A stretch of DNA of 64,000 nucleotides from Chitinophagaceae bacterium. Lineage in GTDB: Bacteria; Bacteroidota; Bacteroidia; Chitinophagales; Chitinophagaceae. The notes beneath the pieces are model-generated. The model was not told the origin of the DNA. It ran no database searches and saw only the letters and a program-made list of their open reading frames with translations. Positions 34,739 through 45,310 of the stretch are shown here, piece by piece; position 1 is the first letter of the stretch, and each line of letters opens with the position of its first letter. The position numbers and the translations under genes were made by a program. The stretch covers positions 310,001-374,000 of the forward strand of contig JADKAM010000003.1 of assembly GCA_016715365.1 (NCBI GenBank), in the 5' to 3' direction.

Positions 34739-37273
34739 TTATAATTTAAAGAAAGTATGTGTAATCTTTTCTTTAGAGACCATATCTCTTACCGTTACAT
34801 AATAATTACCTGATGACAAATTAACTACAGGTATCACGATCATGCTATTATTTGAAGAATTTACCAGGATCACCCTGCCATAAACATCAGCAATGGTTAT
34901 CTCCAAATTTTTTAACCCCGGGTTTTTAATATTAAATGAATTTCTTGCAGGGTTTGGAAATACCATTGTTTGTTTCTGGAGTGAAGAATCGCCGGTATAA
35001 GTAAAATTAAAATCATCAGATAGCTGGCTAAGGCAGCCGCCTTGTGTTACCTGAACAGTGTAAATACCTGAAGAAATCGGAGTATAACTCTTGTTCACTG
35101 CACCTGAGATTATTTGCCCGCCTAAAAACCATTGATTCCCGGAAAAAGCAGAAGAAATTAATGTATTAGCGCTGTCAGTGATCGCTGGTTTTGGTAAGGC
35201 AGATGTTGTAAAATTGATGGTATTACTGTACTGGTATGCTCCCTTGTATAATACCCTAACTCTTAACCTGTAGGACGTTGACTTGTTTAAGTTGGCCACA
35301 GTGGCTAAAGATGTTATTTGGTTATTACTTACGTTTGAAGGGCTTCCCAACACAGAGTTATTAAAATCGTTGATACCATACTGGAACCAGATACTATCCA
35401 CGGTGCTTAATGCTGCTGTGACTACTGTTGAAAACCTGCCGCTGCATGCTGTAATATTATCAGCTATCAAAGAAGCTATGTTATATTCAGATATCTTATT
35501 GGTTAAAATAGTTCCGTACATACCTGCAATATAAACAGAGGAATCGTTTGTAAACGTGATTGCCATGCATTCGTTAAACGAGGATTGCCCGTTTTTTTGC
35601 CATGTTGATCCCCCGTCAGTTGATTTGTAAATACCTCCGCTCTCGCTGGTTAAATATCCTGCTTTTGAATCATAGAACTTTATTGTATAAAAATCATCAT
35701 AGAAAGAGGCAGGGGATACAGACGCCCATGTCTTCCCGCTGTCTGTTGTCATTTTTAAAAATCCATTATCCCCGGCAGCAAAACCTTTTTTGGCATCAAT
35801 GAAATAAATGCTGTTCAGGTCATCGTTTTGGCTATTCAATACTTCTGTCCAGGTTTGAGCGCCATCGGTTGTTCTGAATAATTTCCGGTATTGGGTAGCA
35901 TACCCTGTTTGCTCATTTAAAAATTGAAGATGATGATAATTCTGGTAACTGCCGATCTGCTGCCAGGCCGTTCCGCCATCTGTAGTCTTAAATATCCCAT
36001 ATGCACTTGAGGTTCTGAAACTGGCATAACCGGTCGTACTATTAATGAAGCTTATACCAGATACATAGTCGTAGCCGGCCGGTGGATAACTCGTATTCCA
36101 GCTCTGCCCGCCGTTAACAGTTTTATAAAAGGTCAACTGGTCTGTCGCAGTAACAAACCCTGTATCTGCATTAAAGAAAATGCAATGGTCAAACCGTGAG
36201 TTGCTGCCCACTGGTGTCAAAGCCAGGGGGCTCCAGGTTTGGCCCTTGTTTGTTGTTTTATAAATATTATTCCAGGTGGTAGCATAACCCGTATTAATTG
36301 TTCCAAATGAAATGTCAGTTACATCAATATAAGTTGGCGAAGACTGCGTCCAGCTAGATCCTCCATTGCTTGTTTTTAATATTCTTCCCCTTGCACCAAC
36401 AACGATCCCTGTGGTATCATTAAAAAAGTATTGAGAATAGAGGTCATGTTGATAGATGCGTGCACCCGAGCTGGCCCAGGTCCAGTTTATTCCACCGTTA
36501 ACTGTACGGTAAGTGACACCATGTTCACCTACTGCATATGCATTTAACTGGTCAACAAAGAAAATGTCACTAATATCATCAGGAAGATAACTGATAGTCC
36601 AGGTAGCACCGCCGTCAACAGTTCTTAACATCTGGTCGAATTCGCGGTATGCATATCCAACCTGGTCATTGTAAAATTTTATTACAAGTAATCCGGCGCT
36701 GGTGCTAATAGGATGAACGAGCTGCCAGTTGTTTCCACCATCAACTGTTCTATAAATGCCGTTATAACTGGCTACGAACCCAAGATTTGAATTGATAAAA
36801 TCCACCGATCTTATGTTGGTGTTAGGCGTACCGAGGGGCTGCCATGTGTCACCCCTGTTCGTACTCTTGAAAATTTTGCCCCTGTCTGTATCAACCAGTA
36901 AAATAGTATCACGGCTTATTATGTCTATTCTTGTAAAATTCGCGGCTATCCCCGGATTTTTAAATGTCCAGTTAAGTCCGTTATCTGTACTTATATAAAG
37001 GGTATTATTCCAGCCGGCTATCACACCCGTTGAATGTGCAATATCCATTGCGCTTCCGGGCGGGAAATTTTGAACGATCTGCCAGCTTGCTGATTGGTTG
37101 GTTGTTTTGAAAAGGTCACCAGCGTAATTAAAAAGAAAGCCTGTGTCTTTACTAATAAAAGTCAGTTTCGTGTTTATATAACCTGATGGTGTCGGGTTAA
37201 GCCACTGCCATTGGGCAGAAGAACTAAAATAACAGAAGAGGAAGCCCAAAAGGACAAGTAAATTTTTTCTCAT
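34739..37273 (-). CDS. Secreted BNR/Ycf48-like beta-propeller protein with T9SS sorting domain
   Basis: This protein has 844 residues from MRKNLLVLLGFLFCYFSSSA, a clean signal peptide; an in-frame start 24 codons upstream gives a non-signal leader and is rejected. About a dozen repeats of the form IxKTTDGGxTW (for example GIFKTTDGGTAWQQIGSY and IYKSTDGGSTWQ) fill residues 30-590. They resemble sialidase BNR/Ycf48 beta-propeller blades. The last 75 residues (PNPARNSFNIKNPGLKNLEI, then GNYYVTVRDM, ending KITHTFFKL) are a type A T9SS sorting domain, which directs export through type IX secretion and surface attachment. The ligand is unknown. Confidence 0.88.
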   Translation of the reverse strand: MRKNLLVLLGFLFCYFSSSAQWQWLNPTPSGYINTKLTFISKDTGFLFNYAGDLFKTTNQSASWQIVQNFPPGSAMDIAHSTGVIAGWNNTLYISTDNGLNWTFKNPGIAANFTRIDIISRDTILLVDTDRGKIFKSTNRGDTWQPLGTPNTNIRSVDFINSNLGFVASYNGIYRTVDGGNNWQLVHPISTSAGLLVIKFYNDQVGYAYREFDQMLRTVDGGATWTISYLPDDISDIFFVDQLNAYAVGEHGVTYRTVNGGINWTWASSGARIYQHDLYSQYFFNDTTGIVVGARGRILKTSNGGSSWTQSSPTYIDVTDISFGTINTGYATTWNNIYKTTNKGQTWSPLALTPVGSNSRFDHCIFFNADTGFVTATDQLTFYKTVNGGQSWNTSYPPAGYDYVSGISFINSTTGYASFRTSSAYGIFKTTDGGTAWQQIGSYQNYHHLQFLNEQTGYATQYRKLFRTTDGAQTWTEVLNSQNDDLNSIYFIDAKKGFAAGDNGFLKMTTDSGKTWASVSPASFYDDFYTIKFYDSKAGYLTSESGGIYKSTDGGSTWQKNGQSSFNECMAITFTNDSSVYIAGMYGTILTNKISEYNIASLIADNITACSGRFSTVVTAALSTVDSIWFQYGINDFNNSVLGSPSNVSNNQITSLATVANLNKSTSYRLRVRVLYKGAYQYSNTINFTTSALPKPAITDSANTLISSAFSGNQWFLGGQIISGAVNKSYTPISSGIYTVQVTQGGCLSQLSDDFNFTYTGDSSLQKQTMVFPNPARNSFNIKNPGLKNLEITIADVYGRVILVNSSNNSMIVIPVVNLSSGNYYVTVRDMVSKEKITHTFFKL

Positions 37274-37391
37274 AGAAGTTTCGATTAAGGCACAAATATA
37301 GATTATTGCGCTGGAGGGAATAAATGAATGTATTTTGTATTTCATAATTTATTCTTGTGCTCATGCATCCATATGAAACGGTGTTATATCA

Positions 37392-37907
37392 TCAATCAAA
37401 CTCATTCCTGAACCCAAAGCTCTTTACATTCTTCACACTTTCCATTACAATATCATCCTGGTATTCTTTAAAGGCTTCCAGTTTGCCGGCAATGGAAGTA
37501 TCGTGCAGGGCCAGTATTTGTGCGGCGAGGATACCGGCGTTTTTTGCGCCATTAAGTGCAACGGTAGCAACGGGTACACCATAAGGCATTTGTAAAATCG
37601 AAAGAACAGAATCCCAACCATCAATACTGTTGCTGGATTTTACAGGAACACCAATGACTGGCAGAATAGTTTGTGCAGCAATCATACCCGGTAAATGTGC
37701 GGCACCGCCTGCACCGGCAATAATCACTTTTAATCCACGCTCTTTGGCCTTGGTTGCGTATTCACGCAGGCGTTCTGGCGTACGGTGTGCCGATACAATG
37801 GTTAATTCCGGCTCCACTTCAAATTGTCTTAAAATTTCTGCGGCGGCTTTCATTACATCCAGGTCGCTTTCGCTGCCCATTACTATACCTACAAGGGGAT
37901 TGCTCAT
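37392..37907 (-). CDS. purE: N5-carboxyaminoimidazole ribonucleotide mutase PurE
   Basis: This 171-residue class I PurE starts MSNPLVGIVMGSESDLDVMK and carries AHRTPERLREYATKAKERG, GAGGAAHLPGM and PVIGVPVKSS. It converts N5-CAIR to CAIR in purine synthesis, using the product of PurK. purK is not adjacent; it lies 6 kb away on the same strand, as the C-terminal part of a fusion (43777-45279). The 5' side carries a CGCAAAG repeat block. Confidence 0.96.
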   Translation of the reverse strand: MSNPLVGIVMGSESDLDVMKAAAEILRQFEVEPELTIVSAHRTPERLREYATKAKERGLKVIIAGAGGAAHLPGMIAAQTILPVIGVPVKSSNSIDGWDSVLSILQMPYGVPVATVALNGAKNAGILAAQILALHDTSIAGKLEAFKEYQDDIVMESVKNVKSFGFRNEFD

Positions 37908-37935
37908 TTGTTTTTATTTTGTGCAAGATAATAGT

Positions 37936-38068
37936 TTCACGCAAATTTTCACGCAAAGCGGCAAAGGAGCTAAGCTGCAAAGAAGATAATTTGCGCCTTG
38001 TTTTCCTGGCGTCTTGGCGAGGAAATTTTTACGCAGAGAGGGCAGCGGAGCAGAGAAACGCTGAGAAA
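37936..38068. repeat. CGCAAAG-family repeat block between purE and tolC
   Basis: cacgcaaagcggcaaaggag and gctgcaaagaagataa are followed by inverted and degenerate copies ending acgcagagagg and gagaaacgctgag. At about 130 bases it is the longest member in the window. It fills the gap between two minus-strand genes. Confidence 0.6.
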
Positions 38069-38070
38069 GA

Positions 38071-39396
38071 CTATTTTACCAAATCACCTTTAAGTCTTAG
38101 CAATTCTGTTTCGGCAAGTTTGGTGTTGTAACGTGCAGCAATTAAACGGTCGTAAGCAAGTTCTAAACTTTTTTGTGTTTCTCTCAATTCGATGTAGGTG
38201 GTTATGCCCAGCCTTAATCTTTCTAAAGAAATAAAAACATTTTCTTTGGCCAGCAGAATATTTTCTTCTTCCAAAGCCAGTGTTTTCTTTTGCAGTTCGT
38301 AATCTTTAAAGGCATTGGTAATGCCCAGGTCTATCTGCGATTTTTGATTTTTGTAAACAATGTTCAGGTAATCAATATCAAGCTGGGCCTGCTTTATCTG
38401 GCGACGTACATTAAATCCATTCAAAATTGGGATTGCAACGCCAACACCATAATTAAAACCATTATTCTGGTTGTACAAAAGTGTGAAGGCGTTAACAGCT
38501 AATTTGTTTCGTGTTTTGGAATAACTGTATGCCGAATTGAAAGTAACCACCGGGTAACGATCGGCCTTTCTTTCTTTTAAAGTGAGTTTGCCAATATCAA
38601 TATTTTTTTTGGTGAGTTGCAGTTGAGGATTGGTTGTTTCAACAGTGCCCATAATATCGCCTAAAATAATGTCATCTCTGAATGTGATACTATCCGCCAC
38701 TTCGTAACGGGTATTCATTTCTACATTCATCAACTGGTTCAGTTGTTCCTTTAGCTGGTCAATTAATGTTTGCTGTTTAAGGCGTGCTGCTTTTTGTGCA
38801 TTCAGATCTACTTTACCCTGCAGCACATCGGGCTTGGCACCCAGGCCCACACTGAATTTCTTTTCAGCAATTTTTACCCGCTCTTCATTAATGCCCATTT
38901 GTTCTTCAATGGCTTTCAGTTGCTGCTTTTGGCGCACAATATTGTAATAATTATTGATAACCGCGGCAACAGAATTCACTACCTGGTTTTTAATATTCAG
39001 CTCTCCAAGCAAAACAAACTGCGATAGTTTATCACGGGTGGCAAACATTTTAAAACCATCAAACAATGTCCAGTTCAGTTGTACAGCGCCATTTAAATTA
39101 TTGGAACGTACGCCCTTGCTTTGTCTTTTGGTACCATCGGCCAGTTCCTGTTTTTGATTATTGTTATTGTACACCAAACCTGCTGTGGCATTTACCCTGG
39201 GTAAAAAAGCTGCACGGGCATAGAATTTATCCAGCGCATAGGATACGGAATCGTTGCGAAGTAACAGTATGTCGAAATTATTTTCGATGGTAGCTGTTAT
39301 AGCCTGCTCTACCGTTAATTTGTTTTGTGCAAACAGCGGTTGACTGAAAATGGTAATCAGCAAAACGGAACTCCATATTTTAAAACAACGATTCAT
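38071..39396 (-). CDS. TolC-family outer-membrane efflux protein
   Basis: This protein has 441 residues from the ATG at 39396; the TTG two codons earlier is disfavoured. The signal peptide is MNRCFKIWSSVLLITIFSQP (cleavage after LFAQ). The two long coiled-coil repeats typical of TolC end with RLRLGITTYIELRETQKSLE and NTKLAETELLRLKGDLVK. It forms the outer-membrane channel of the tripartite pump whose RND and adaptor subunits lie directly upstream in the same operon (28 bases from the RND stop). Confidence 0.92.
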   Translation of the reverse strand: MNRCFKIWSSVLLITIFSQPLFAQNKLTVEQAITATIENNFDILLLRNDSVSYALDKFYARAAFLPRVNATAGLVYNNNNQKQELADGTKRQSKGVRSNNLNGAVQLNWTLFDGFKMFATRDKLSQFVLLGELNIKNQVVNSVAAVINNYYNIVRQKQQLKAIEEQMGINEERVKIAEKKFSVGLGAKPDVLQGKVDLNAQKAARLKQQTLIDQLKEQLNQLMNVEMNTRYEVADSITFRDDIILGDIMGTVETTNPQLQLTKKNIDIGKLTLKERKADRYPVVTFNSAYSYSKTRNKLAVNAFTLLYNQNNGFNYGVGVAIPILNGFNVRRQIKQAQLDIDYLNIVYKNQKSQIDLGITNAFKDYELQKKTLALEEENILLAKENVFISLERLRLGITTYIELRETQKSLELAYDRLIAARYNTKLAETELLRLKGDLVK

Positions 39397-39424
39397 CTGC
39401 AATTTTTCTATTACTGCTTTACAA

Positions 39425-42400
39425 TTATATAATATCTTTCTCTTCTTTGCCAGGTTCTACTTTAGCAACATTGTCAGCCTTCTCAACGGTATCAATTTTT
39501 ACTCCCGCCGCCGCTTCATCCATGGCTTCCAATGCATTTTTCTTTTTCCTGGTTGATAAGAAAGAATACATAGCCGGTATTACAAACAAGGTAAGTATCA
39601 ATGAAAACATGATACCCCCCACCACTACAATACCCAATGGTATCCGGCTTGTAGAAGCATCTCCCAGAGATAATGCCAAAGGCAATGCGCCAAGCGACAT
39701 GGCAAGGCTGGTCATTAAAATTGGACGAAAACGTGCTACTGCTGCGTCCATTACCGCCGGTATTTTCTTTACACCCGTTAATTGAATTTTATTGGCAAAC
39801 TCCACAATTAAAATTCCGTTCTTGGTTACCAGGCCAATCAGCATGATCATTCCTATCTGTGAAAAAATATTTAAGGTTTGTCCGAATATTTGTAATGATA
39901 ACAAAGCACCTGCAATGGCCAGCGGTACGGTAAACATAATGATCAGCGGATCTATAAAACTTTCAAACTGTGCCGCCAATATCAGGAAGATGAGTATCAG
40001 TGCCAGGATAAATGCAAAACTGGTATTGCTGCCGCTTTCGGCATAATCACGGGATGAGCCGCTGAGCGCTGTACTAAAACTATCATCGAGTAATTTTTTT
40101 GAAATCGCTTCCATTGCTTTGATGCCATCACCTACTGTTTTGCCGGGTGCAAGCCCTGCAGAAATTGTAGCCGATTTGTACCTGTTGAAATGGTAGATAG
40201 TAGGAGGGCTGTTGTCTTCTTCAAAACTAACCAGGTTATCCAGGGGTATTTGGTTACCCATATTGTTGCGTACGTAAATTGATTTCAGATCGGATGGATC
40301 ATCCCGGTCATCACGTGACACCTGCCCCATTACCACATACTGTTTGCCATCTTTCATAAAATAGCCAAGCTGGCGATTGCTTAATGCCAGTTGCAACGCC
40401 TCATTAATATCCTGCACGGTAATACCTAAAGTACTTGCTTTTAAACGGTCGATGATGATCCTCAATTCGGGCTTGTTAAATTTAAGATCAACATCCGGGC
40501 CCTGGAATACGTCGCTCTTATTGGCTTCTTCCAGAAATTTAGGAAGTACTTCTTTTAATTTTTCAAAATTTACATTCTGCAAAACAAACTGCACGGGTTG
40601 TCCGCCGCGGCGGTTAACTGCAATGGTTTGTTCCTGAATACTGGAAGCCCTGCCTTCGTTATATTTAGGCAGGTTCCTGTTCATCATATCCACAATTTGC
40701 TGCTGCGATCTTTTTCTTTCGGAAGGAGGAACCATAGTAACCCTGATAAAACCAGAGTTAACAGAACCACCCGAAAAACCCGGAGCGGTCATAGAGATCA
40801 TGACATCTTTTTCAGGAACAGAATCAGTCACTAATTTAGCCAGCTTGTCCATATACCGGTCCATATAATCATACGCTGTTCCTTCAGGCGCACTAACCTG
40901 TAAACGGAACTGGCTTCTGTCTTCCATGGGTGCTAATTCTGATTGTATGTTGCTGCCTATAAAATAAATGATCGCAAAACAGATACCGATAATAACAAAG
41001 GCTGCAATACGCACTTTCATAAAACCTTTCAATAACCTGCGGTAACCGTTTTCCATACCACGGAAAAAAGGTTCGGTTCTTTCGTAAAACTTCGAATGCT
41101 TTGGTTTCTTTTTCGTCATCAGCACATTCAAAACCGGTGTCAGGGTTAATGATACCAATGCTGATATAAGCACAGCACCGGCTACCACCATTCCAAACTC
41201 ACGGAAGAGGCGGCCTACAAAACCTTCTAAAAATATAATGGGTAAAAACACCACGGCCAGTGTGATGGAAGTAGAGATAACGGCAAAATAAATTTCTTTG
41301 GAACCTTCCCTGGCAGCCTTCCACTTCTCCATGCCGGCTTCCATTTTTTTGTAAATATTTTCGGTAACCACAATACCGTCATCCACTACCAGGCCGGTGG
41401 CCAGTACAATGGCCAGCAGGGTTAATACATTGATGGTAAAACCAAAAAGATACATGATAAAGAAAGCGCCGATCAATGAAACAGGAATATCTATCAGCGG
41501 CCTGAATGCAATGAGCCAGTCACGAAAGAAAAGATAGATGATAAGGATAACCAGCACCAGTGCAATGATCAGCGTTTCCTTTACTTCTGAAATTGATTTT
41601 TTAATGAATTTGGTTTGATCCAGTGCAACCTGCAACTCAATATCTTCGGGCACTTCTTTTTTGATCTGATCGAGTCTTTTGTAAAACTCATTGGAAATAG
41701 CAACGTAGTTGGAACCTGGTTGCGGTATGATGGCGAGTGCTATCATGGGCACGCCACTTTCCTTTAAAACAGATTCTTCATTTTCGGGCCCCAGTACTAC
41801 ATCGGCAACTTCCTGTAGTTTTATATCGGAGCCATTTATATTTTTTACAATTACATTATTAAATTCTTCTTCGGTATTTATTTTACCAAAGGTTCTTACA
41901 GAAAGTTCGGTTGCATTGCCCGAAACTTTACCTGATGGTAACTCCACGTTTTGCCTGGTGAGTGCCGATTGTATATCTGCAAACGTAATGGAGTATGCAC
42001 TCATCTTCGATGTATTAAACCAGATACGCATGGCATATCTTTTTTCGCCCCAGATATTGATACCGCTAACACCCGGTATGGTTTGCAAACGCTCCAGCAG
42101 GTTATTGTTGGCATATTCTGTTACCTCCAGCTGATTGCGGGTGTTGCTTTGCACCGTCATGGAAATGATGGGGTCGCTGCTGGCATCGGCCTTGGATACA
42201 ACCGGTGGCGATGGGATATCATCTGGTAGTGAACGGGTAGCCTGCGATACTTTATCACGTACATCATTGGCCGCACCTTCCAGGTCGGCACCCAGTTCAA
42301 ACTCTACATTAATATTGCTGCTGCCCTGGCTGCTGGATGAGGTAATATTTTTTACACCGGCAATACCATTCACCGCTTTTTCCAATGGTTCGGTGATCTG

Positions 42401-42583
42401 CGATTCGATAATATCTGAATTGGCACCGGGATAAGAAGTACGTACACTGATATTGGGAGGATCAATGGCAGGATAATCTCTTACCCCCAGAAATTTAAAA
42501 CCAATTACACCAAATAAAATGATGATGATACTGAGTACCATTGCCATTACGGGCCGCCTTAAACTTACCTCAGATATATTCAC
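39425..42583 (-). CDS. RND-family multidrug efflux pump, inner-membrane subunit (AcrB/HAE1-like)
   Basis: This 1052-residue protein is of standard AcrB length with 12 membrane helices in two halves. It starts MNISEVSLRRPVMAMV from a GTG codon at 42583; that N-terminus is strongly conserved in the family, which supports the GTG. TM4 has GLVVDDGIVVTENIYKK with the paired proton-relay Asp residues. The porter domain includes YPGANSDIIESQITEPLEKA. It exports hydrophobic compounds by proton antiport. The gene is the middle of an MFP-RND-TolC operon, 11 bases after the adaptor stop codon. Confidence 0.95.
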   Translation of the reverse strand: MNISEVSLRRPVMAMVLSIIIILFGVIGFKFLGVRDYPAIDPPNISVRTSYPGANSDIIESQITEPLEKAVNGIAGVKNITSSSSQGSSNINVEFELGADLEGAANDVRDKVSQATRSLPDDIPSPPVVSKADASSDPIISMTVQSNTRNQLEVTEYANNNLLERLQTIPGVSGINIWGEKRYAMRIWFNTSKMSAYSITFADIQSALTRQNVELPSGKVSGNATELSVRTFGKINTEEEFNNVIVKNINGSDIKLQEVADVVLGPENEESVLKESGVPMIALAIIPQPGSNYVAISNEFYKRLDQIKKEVPEDIELQVALDQTKFIKKSISEVKETLIIALVLVILIIYLFFRDWLIAFRPLIDIPVSLIGAFFIMYLFGFTINVLTLLAIVLATGLVVDDGIVVTENIYKKMEAGMEKWKAAREGSKEIYFAVISTSITLAVVFLPIIFLEGFVGRLFREFGMVVAGAVLISALVSLTLTPVLNVLMTKKKPKHSKFYERTEPFFRGMENGYRRLLKGFMKVRIAAFVIIGICFAIIYFIGSNIQSELAPMEDRSQFRLQVSAPEGTAYDYMDRYMDKLAKLVTDSVPEKDVMISMTAPGFSGGSVNSGFIRVTMVPPSERKRSQQQIVDMMNRNLPKYNEGRASSIQEQTIAVNRRGGQPVQFVLQNVNFEKLKEVLPKFLEEANKSDVFQGPDVDLKFNKPELRIIIDRLKASTLGITVQDINEALQLALSNRQLGYFMKDGKQYVVMGQVSRDDRDDPSDLKSIYVRNNMGNQIPLDNLVSFEEDNSPPTIYHFNRYKSATISAGLAPGKTVGDGIKAMEAISKKLLDDSFSTALSGSSRDYAESGSNTSFAFILALILIFLILAAQFESFIDPLIIMFTVPLAIAGALLSLQIFGQTLNIFSQIGMIMLIGLVTKNGILIVEFANKIQLTGVKKIPAVMDAAVARFRPILMTSLAMSLGALPLALSLGDASTSRIPLGIVVVGGIMFSLILTLFVIPAMYSFLSTRKKKNALEAMDEAAAGVKIDTVEKADNVAKVEPGKEEKDII

Positions 42584-42594
42584 TTAGTACCCTT

Positions 42595-43647
42595 TTATGG
42601 TTTATTAACTTTACTGATAATTACTTTTGAGCCCTGCTTGGTGGTTAAAAGGCCGGTTATTATAATGGTATCACCGGCTTTAAGGCCCGATGTAATTTCT
42701 ACCATAGAAGAATCCCTGATACCGGTTGTTACTGTTGCCATATTTGCGATACCGCCGCTGTAAACAATTACCTGTTTATTTCTTGCCTTTGGAATTACAG
42801 CCTGCGAAGGGATCATTAAGGCCGAATCATTTTTACCCAGGTCTATTTTTACTTTTACAAATGCACCGGCAATCAGGTCTGCATCTGCTTTATCAACAAC
42901 AGCCCGCACTCTCAAACTCCTGGTTTCTTCAGCAATATTGTTTTCTGTTGCAATAATTCTGGCAGCATAGGTTTTCTCGTTATTATCCATACTGAACTGG
43001 ATCTTTCCACCAGGTTTCATACCGGTGCCATATTTTTCAGGCACGGTAAACTCCAGTTTTAGCTGGCTTATTTTTCTTAAGGTGCTGATGGTGGTTGCAG
43101 GGGTTATATAAGCACCGATGCTGATATTGCGTAACCCAAGCCTGCCGCTGAAAGGCGCTCTCAGCGACGTTCTGCCAATACTGGTTTGCACAATATTCAT
43201 ATCGGCCTGTATATTATTTACCGAAAGTTTATAGGTTTCTACCTCCTGAACACTTACACCACCGATCTTTAAAAGCGATTCATATCTTTCCAGCGTTTCC
43301 TTTGCAACTTTTAACTGTATTCTTAATTTACTGAGTTGCGCCTGCAGATCGCCATCATATAATTTTACCAGCATGGCGCCCTGGCCAACATTACTTCCTT
43401 CGTTAAAATAGATGCCGGTTACCCTGCCAGATACTTCGGGATGCAGCTCGGTTTCCTCGGCAGGCATTAAACTGCCGGGCATTTCTATATCCTGTGCTAA
43501 TGTTTGGGGAGTAACCAAAAAAGCTTCTACTTTGGAAGGAGGCTTTTTATCACCACCTGCGCCGGGCTTCTTTACATCTTTATCAGATGATTTGCAGGCA
43601 GTAAAAGATAAGGGTATTAAGATCAGTAAAGAAAAAGCTGATTTCAT
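42595..43647 (-). CDS. RND efflux periplasmic adaptor subunit (membrane fusion protein)
   Basis: This protein has 350 residues from MKSAFSLLILIPLSFTAC; the lipobox LSFTAC anchors it to the membrane. The ATG at 43647 is used because a start four codons earlier only adds MIYN. The order is a barrel/lipoyl half (PGSLMPAEETELHPEVSGRV), a coiled hairpin (LSKLRIQLKVAKETLERYES), the second lipoyl half (TSLRAPFSGRLGLRNISIGA) and a beta-barrel domain. It bridges the RND pump and TolC, which follow in the operon. Confidence 0.93.
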   Translation of the reverse strand: MKSAFSLLILIPLSFTACKSSDKDVKKPGAGGDKKPPSKVEAFLVTPQTLAQDIEMPGSLMPAEETELHPEVSGRVTGIYFNEGSNVGQGAMLVKLYDGDLQAQLSKLRIQLKVAKETLERYESLLKIGGVSVQEVETYKLSVNNIQADMNIVQTSIGRTSLRAPFSGRLGLRNISIGAYITPATTISTLRKISQLKLEFTVPEKYGTGMKPGGKIQFSMDNNEKTYAARIIATENNIAEETRSLRVRAVVDKADADLIAGAFVKVKIDLGKNDSALMIPSQAVIPKARNKQVIVYSGGIANMATVTTGIRDSSMVEITSGLKAGDTIIITGLLTTKQGSKVIISKVNKP

Positions 43648-43776
43648 GTTGTATATCACGTGATGTTGTTTTAATTAGACGCTGTTTTAACTGAAAACGG
43701 TCGCCTAAGTTCTTGAATAATAGCCGAAACGGTAAAAAAAAAGTATTAACGGAAATTATACAGGATAAAACCCATT

Positions 43777-45279
43777 TTATGATCTGGCTACAACTTTCAC
43801 GGTCTGTTTTATCCGGTTGGCCTGGTGTATCAGTTCCTGCTTTTCTTTACTTAATATGGTTATATGGCCCATTTTGCGGCCCGGCTTGGTTTGTTTTTTA
43901 CCATAAATATGCACAAATACGTTTTCAATCTGCAGAATTTCATGCAGGCCTTCATATACGGCTTCACCGCTATGGCCCTCGGCACCCAACAGATTTACAA
44001 TGGCTGCTGGTAAAATATGTTCTGTACTTCCCAACGGGTAGCCCAGCATTACCCGCCACAGCATGTCAAATTGCGAACTAAAGTTTGCTTCAATGGTATG
44101 ATGGCCGCTGTTGTGTACCCTGGGTGCGGTTTCGTTCACAAAAACATTGTCATCAATATCAACAAATAACTCTACCGCAAAAATGCCAGGGCTTTTTAGA
44201 TCCTTCACAACTTTTAATGCTACGGCTTCTACCTTCCACAATACCTTTTCGGGGATATCAGCGGGGCTTATCTGGTAATCCAGTAAGTTTAGGCGGTTAT
44301 CAAAAACCATATCCACAGAAGGGTACAGGGCATTTTCGTTATTATCTGCTACCGCAATAATTACGGCAATCTCTTTTTTTATGGTAACCAGTTTTTCCAA
44401 AACCGCCGGCGCATCAAATCCTTTCACCAGGTCATCTTTGGTTCTCAGTAATTCAACACCACGGCCGTCATAACCGCCCATGGCCAGTTTATGTGCTGCC
44501 GGTAAAAAACCGGTGTGGTGGTTTAAATCTGTTTTGTTTTGGGTGATGATAAATTCGCTGGTTGGAATTTCGTTGTCTTTATAAAACTGTTTTTGTAAGA
44601 TTTTATTTTTAATTGTTTTTAACGCTGCCGGTTTGGGATAGATCCTTACACCTTCTGTTTCCAGTTTTTGCAATGCATCTTCATTCACCGCTTCAATTTC
44701 AATGGTTAAAGCATCCAGGCCTTTTCCAAAATTATAAACATCGTCAAAATTGCTGATATCGCCCTTTGTAAAATGATGGCATAGATGAGCTGACGGGCAG
44801 TTCTCATCATTTTCCATCACATATGTTTCAACCGGGTAATTGGCCGCTGCCTGAAGTAACATGCGGCCAAGCTGGCCACCACCAAGGATGCCGATCCTGA
44901 GCGTAGTCGATGGGCGGATTGTTGGTCGAGCGTAGTCGTGACCCTTTTCCAAATCTTTATATTTATGATGAGATAAATTATTGCATTGCGAAAGTAATTG
45001 AAGCATATGAAAATTCCCTTCAATCAATGCTTTTTTCTTTGCTTTAGACCATCCTTTTATTTGCCTTTCTCTTTCAACAGCATCTTTTAAAAAAGGGATG
45101 GTTTCATAGTATTTTAGAATAAGTGGTCTTTTTTTAAATGTGTAACAAGCTTCATATTGGCCTTTAACATGCTCTTCAAACCTTCTCATTAAATCATCAG
45201 TTAAACCAGTATAGTAAGAATCATCATTACAAAGGATGACATATACATAACAGACTGCCTGTGGGGAGTTATAGAGCAT
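43777..45279 (-). CDS. purK: GIY-YIG domain fused to N5-carboxyaminoimidazole ribonucleotide synthetase (PurK)
   Basis: This single open frame of 500 residues has two unrelated parts. Residues 1-90 are a GIY-YIG endonuclease-like module: VYVILCND (GIY strand), YYTGLT (YIG strand), Arg in DLMRRFEEH, Glu in AVERERQIKGWS. Residues 91-127 form a linker whose end (HDYARPTIRPSTTLR) is the translation of a REP-like DNA element. From 128 a complete PurK starts (IGILGGGQLGRMLLQAAANY) with the ATP-grasp core (KLAMGGYDGRGVEL, then EKVLWKVEAVALKVVKDLKS) and APRVHNSGHHT. PurK makes N5-CAIR from AIR, bicarbonate and ATP for PurE. I see no ATG near residue 128, so PurK is either made as the fusion or from a non-ATG start. 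The nuclease part looks like a recent arrival. Confidence 0.87.
   Translation of the reverse strand: MLYNSPQAVCYVYVILCNDDSYYTGLTDDLMRRFEEHVKGQYEACYTFKKRPLILKYYETIPFLKDAVERERQIKGWSKAKKKALIEGNFHMLQLLSQCNNLSHHKYKDLEKGHDYARPTIRPSTTLRIGILGGGQLGRMLLQAAANYPVETYVMENDENCPSAHLCHHFTKGDISNFDDVYNFGKGLDALTIEIEAVNEDALQKLETEGVRIYPKPAALKTIKNKILQKQFYKDNEIPTSEFIITQNKTDLNHHTGFLPAAHKLAMGGYDGRGVELLRTKDDLVKGFDAPAVLEKLVTIKKEIAVIIAVADNNENALYPSVDMVFDNRLNLLDYQISPADIPEKVLWKVEAVALKVVKDLKSPGIFAVELFVDIDDNVFVNETAPRVHNSGHHTIEANFSSQFDMLWRVMLGYPLGSTEHILPAAIVNLLGAEGHSGEAVYEGLHEILQIENVFVHIYGKKQTKPGRKMGHITILSKEKQELIHQANRIKQTVKVVARS
44894..44942. repeat. REP-like element at the GIY-YIG/PurK junction
   Basis: Two head-to-tail copies, cctgagcgtagtcga (44896-44910) and tcgagcgtagtcgtg (44926-44940), lie exactly at the fusion point and are read in frame. 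Confidence 0.7.
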
Positions 45280-45310
45280 ATTTGTAAAATTAATATTTTA
45301 TTTAATTACT